64,000 nt of DNA, from contig JAUIMM010000200.1 of NCBI GenBank assembly GCA_031769625.1, positions 56,132,001-56,196,000 of the forward strand, read 5' to 3'. Position 1 is the stretch's first letter, and each line of letters begins with the position of its first letter. This document shows positions 63,860 through 64,000 of the stretch, one piece after another. A program made the translations under genes and the position numbers. The notes below the pieces were generated by a model that was not told the DNA's origin, searched no databases, and was given only the letters and a program-made list of their open reading frames with translations. Source of the DNA: Taudactylus pleione (taxonomy: Eukaryota; Chordata; Amphibia; Anura; Myobatrachidae).

Positions 63860-64000
63860 GACCCTACCTGTGTCTCTACAAAATTCTTATGTCTCCACAC
63901 CCTACCTTTGTCACTACATCCTACCTCTGTCTCTACACCCTACCTTTGTCACTACATCCTACCTCTGTATCTACAACCTACCTTTGTCACTACATCCTAC
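63860..64000. repeat. Minisatellite (CTACCTTTGTCACTACATC)
   Basis: Alternating 18-bp units CCTACCTCTGTCTCTACA and CCTACCTTTGTCACTACAT run to the window edge. Confidence 0.93.

Overview
The window reads as repeat-rich intergenic DNA from a vertebrate, most likely an anuran amphibian. This is an inference from the mix of elements: Gmr1-type Ty3/gypsy, Penelope-like elements (PLE) with hammerhead motifs, L2 LINEs with the GCGCTATATAA tail, an L2-tailed tRNA-type SINE, PIF/Harbinger elements with Myb-like partners, many hAT families and a MER2-like Tigger. I found no host gene, tRNA, rRNA or CRISPR array. Nearly all coding capacity belongs to transposable elements.

Layout. 1-2.3 kb: microsatellite, minisatellite and a broken Myb/SANT-like exon. 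2.3-15.1 kb: one old hAT-type element (TIR CAGGGCCGG, 8-bp target duplication) that seems to have been filled by minisatellites, two head-to-head truncated PLE copies and an almost intact Ty3/gypsy element (7973-13734). The gypsy element has integrase before reverse transcriptase and a SCAN-like capsid. 15-29 kb: MITEs and small non-autonomous elements (MER2-like Tigger, hAT, Harbinger, SINE, L2 tail) between unrecognised AT-rich DNA. 29.2-32.5 kb: a non-autonomous Harbinger made largely of hairpin arrays, with a second element nested inside. 32.6-41.9 kb: two related hAT elements, one nearly full length (BED finger, transposase, dimerisation domain; several lesions) and one internally deleted with a greatly expanded 160-bp tandem repeat. 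42.1-54.3 kb: a dead L2 LINE split by three later insertions, the largest a 7.3-kb Harbinger carrying three genes (one transposase, two different Myb/SANT-like proteins). 54.3-64 kb: more hAT and Harbinger MITEs and minisatellites.

How the parts relate. The 7.3-kb Harbinger shares its right-end sequence with several short Harbinger MITEs here and looks like the autonomous type for them. These Harbingers share an unusual 3-bp flank duplication of the form NNG instead of TWA. The hAT at 32640 shares its terminal design with the non-autonomous copies at 37900, 25663 and 49843. Insertion order can be read from nesting: L2 is older than the Harbinger, the hAT at 49843 and the hairpin MITE; the outer hAT at 2324 and the PLE pair are older than the gypsy; MER2-like Tigger is older than the hAT MITE inside it.

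Limits: all family names come from motif recognition by eye. No database search, alignment software or folding program was used.
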